Positions 63,610-64,000 of a stretch of DNA of 64,000 nucleotides are shown piece after piece; within the stretch, counting starts at the first letter, position 1, and every line of letters starts with the position of its first letter. The position numbers and the translations under genes were made by a program. Under the pieces are notes generated by a model. It searched no databases. It saw only the letters and a list, made by a program, of their open reading frames with translations, and was not told the origin of the DNA. Source of the stretch: Symbiodinium kawagutii (taxonomy: Eukaryota; Sar; Dinophyceae; Suessiales; Symbiodiniaceae); the NCBI GenBank assembly GCA_009767595.1, contig VSDK01026163.1, positions 79,656 to 143,655 on the forward strand. The letters run 5' to 3'.

Positions 63610-63769
63610 CTGCAGCTTTCAAGTTCAGCAGAACTCACCCGGGTCCCCCAGGATGTGTCAGATCTTTTCAGCTCTCAGAGGTCATGGATGGTCATGGGAT
63701 AGCCTTGGACCCTTGAGGCTGGAGCACTGAGGTACCTGACAACTAGGTACTGCCAGCGGCAAAGGGGTC

Positions 63770-63915
63770 ATCTGCGCACACGACTCGAGGGTCAACGGCG
63801 CACACGCACAAAAGAAGGCTTCAACAGGGTCACCGGCGCACACGATCCACACGGAATGCCACGCCTGCCACACGAAAGCAACCCCGACGCCAGGGTCAAC
63901 CGCGCACACGATGGG
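63770..63915. repeat. Minisatellite with gggtca-c-ggcgcacacga units
   Basis: At least four imperfect units of the core gggtcaaccgcgcacacg at the right edge, upstream of the most distal repeat exon. Open frames here are repeat products. Confidence 0.7.
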
Positions 63916-63918
63916 AAC

Positions 63919-63950
63919 ATGGGGGATGGGGGTGGGGTGGGGCGGGGTGG
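63919..63950 (+). other. G-rich run, potential G-quadruplex
   Basis: Several GGGG/GGG tracts separated by one or two bases (gggggatgggggtggggtgg...). A four-stranded fold is possible on the + strand (inference). Confidence 0.5.
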
Positions 63951-64000
63951 TATGTTGACGTCCGCTGTCACGCGACTCACACAGAGTGCCACGGGGCCAC

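Overview
The window looks like nuclear DNA of a dinoflagellate, probably of the Symbiodiniaceae type. Coding DNA is a small minority. Exons are tiny (mostly 40-130 nt) and introns are several hundred bases long. Reading frames join only if GC-AG and GA-AG introns are allowed next to GT-AG ones, which is a known dinoflagellate habit. A six-transmembrane voltage-gated channel with C-terminal EF-hands is also typical of that group. The assignment is an inference: no rRNA, tRNA or exact spliced-leader gene is present to confirm it. All convincing genes are on the minus strand, so transcription runs from high to low coordinates. No bacterial operon, CRISPR array, insertion sequence, tRNA or rRNA was seen. 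Almost every long open frame in the six-frame translation is a shadow or intron noise. || Main result: one very large modular gene fills the window and runs off the right end, perhaps also the left. I could place about 107 candidate exons, roughly 8.9 kb of coding sequence by my own sum. Most are copies of one repeat that I do not recognise. A full repeat has four segments in fixed order: A (V-T-L-x-C..C...T-x-VFLAExC), B (W-x-V-x-VDAS-x-L), C (G-x-x-YRLCxDLDG) and D (GDTGLxVYVSPV), then the next A. About 25 repeats can be followed. Exon after exon, the phase left by one donor is the phase needed by the next acceptor, and the motif is rebuilt across the join, for example ...DATSLE + AGHYYSLC..., ...LTAGYRY(R) + LCLDVDG..., ...STLRPG + QVYRLCADGDG... 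This is the main evidence that the scattered pieces are one gene. || Three SRCR (scavenger receptor cysteine-rich) domains, each split over three exons, are interspersed at 32.7-33.7, 6.9-7.6 and 4.1-5.7 kb. The low-coordinate (3') end has Ser/Thr-rich, mucin-like exons. The whole looks like a large extracellular or surface adhesion/recognition protein; that role is inferred. || Two other genes sit inside introns of the giant gene, on the same strand. (1) A three-exon voltage-gated cation channel with EF-hands (44394-47370) lies in the intron between exons 47788-47889 and 43875-43920. (2) An intronless gene for a small secreted cysteine-rich protein (22163-22633) lies in the intron between exons 23262-23311 and 21462-21520. 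Remaining sequence is intron with microsatellites, short tandem repeats, a segmental duplication at the left edge and a minisatellite plus G-rich run at the right edge. || Limits: exon borders were placed by eye from motif, frame and AG/GT-GC-GA dinucleotides. Individual borders may be wrong by a few bases or by an alternative site. No transcript or database evidence was available.
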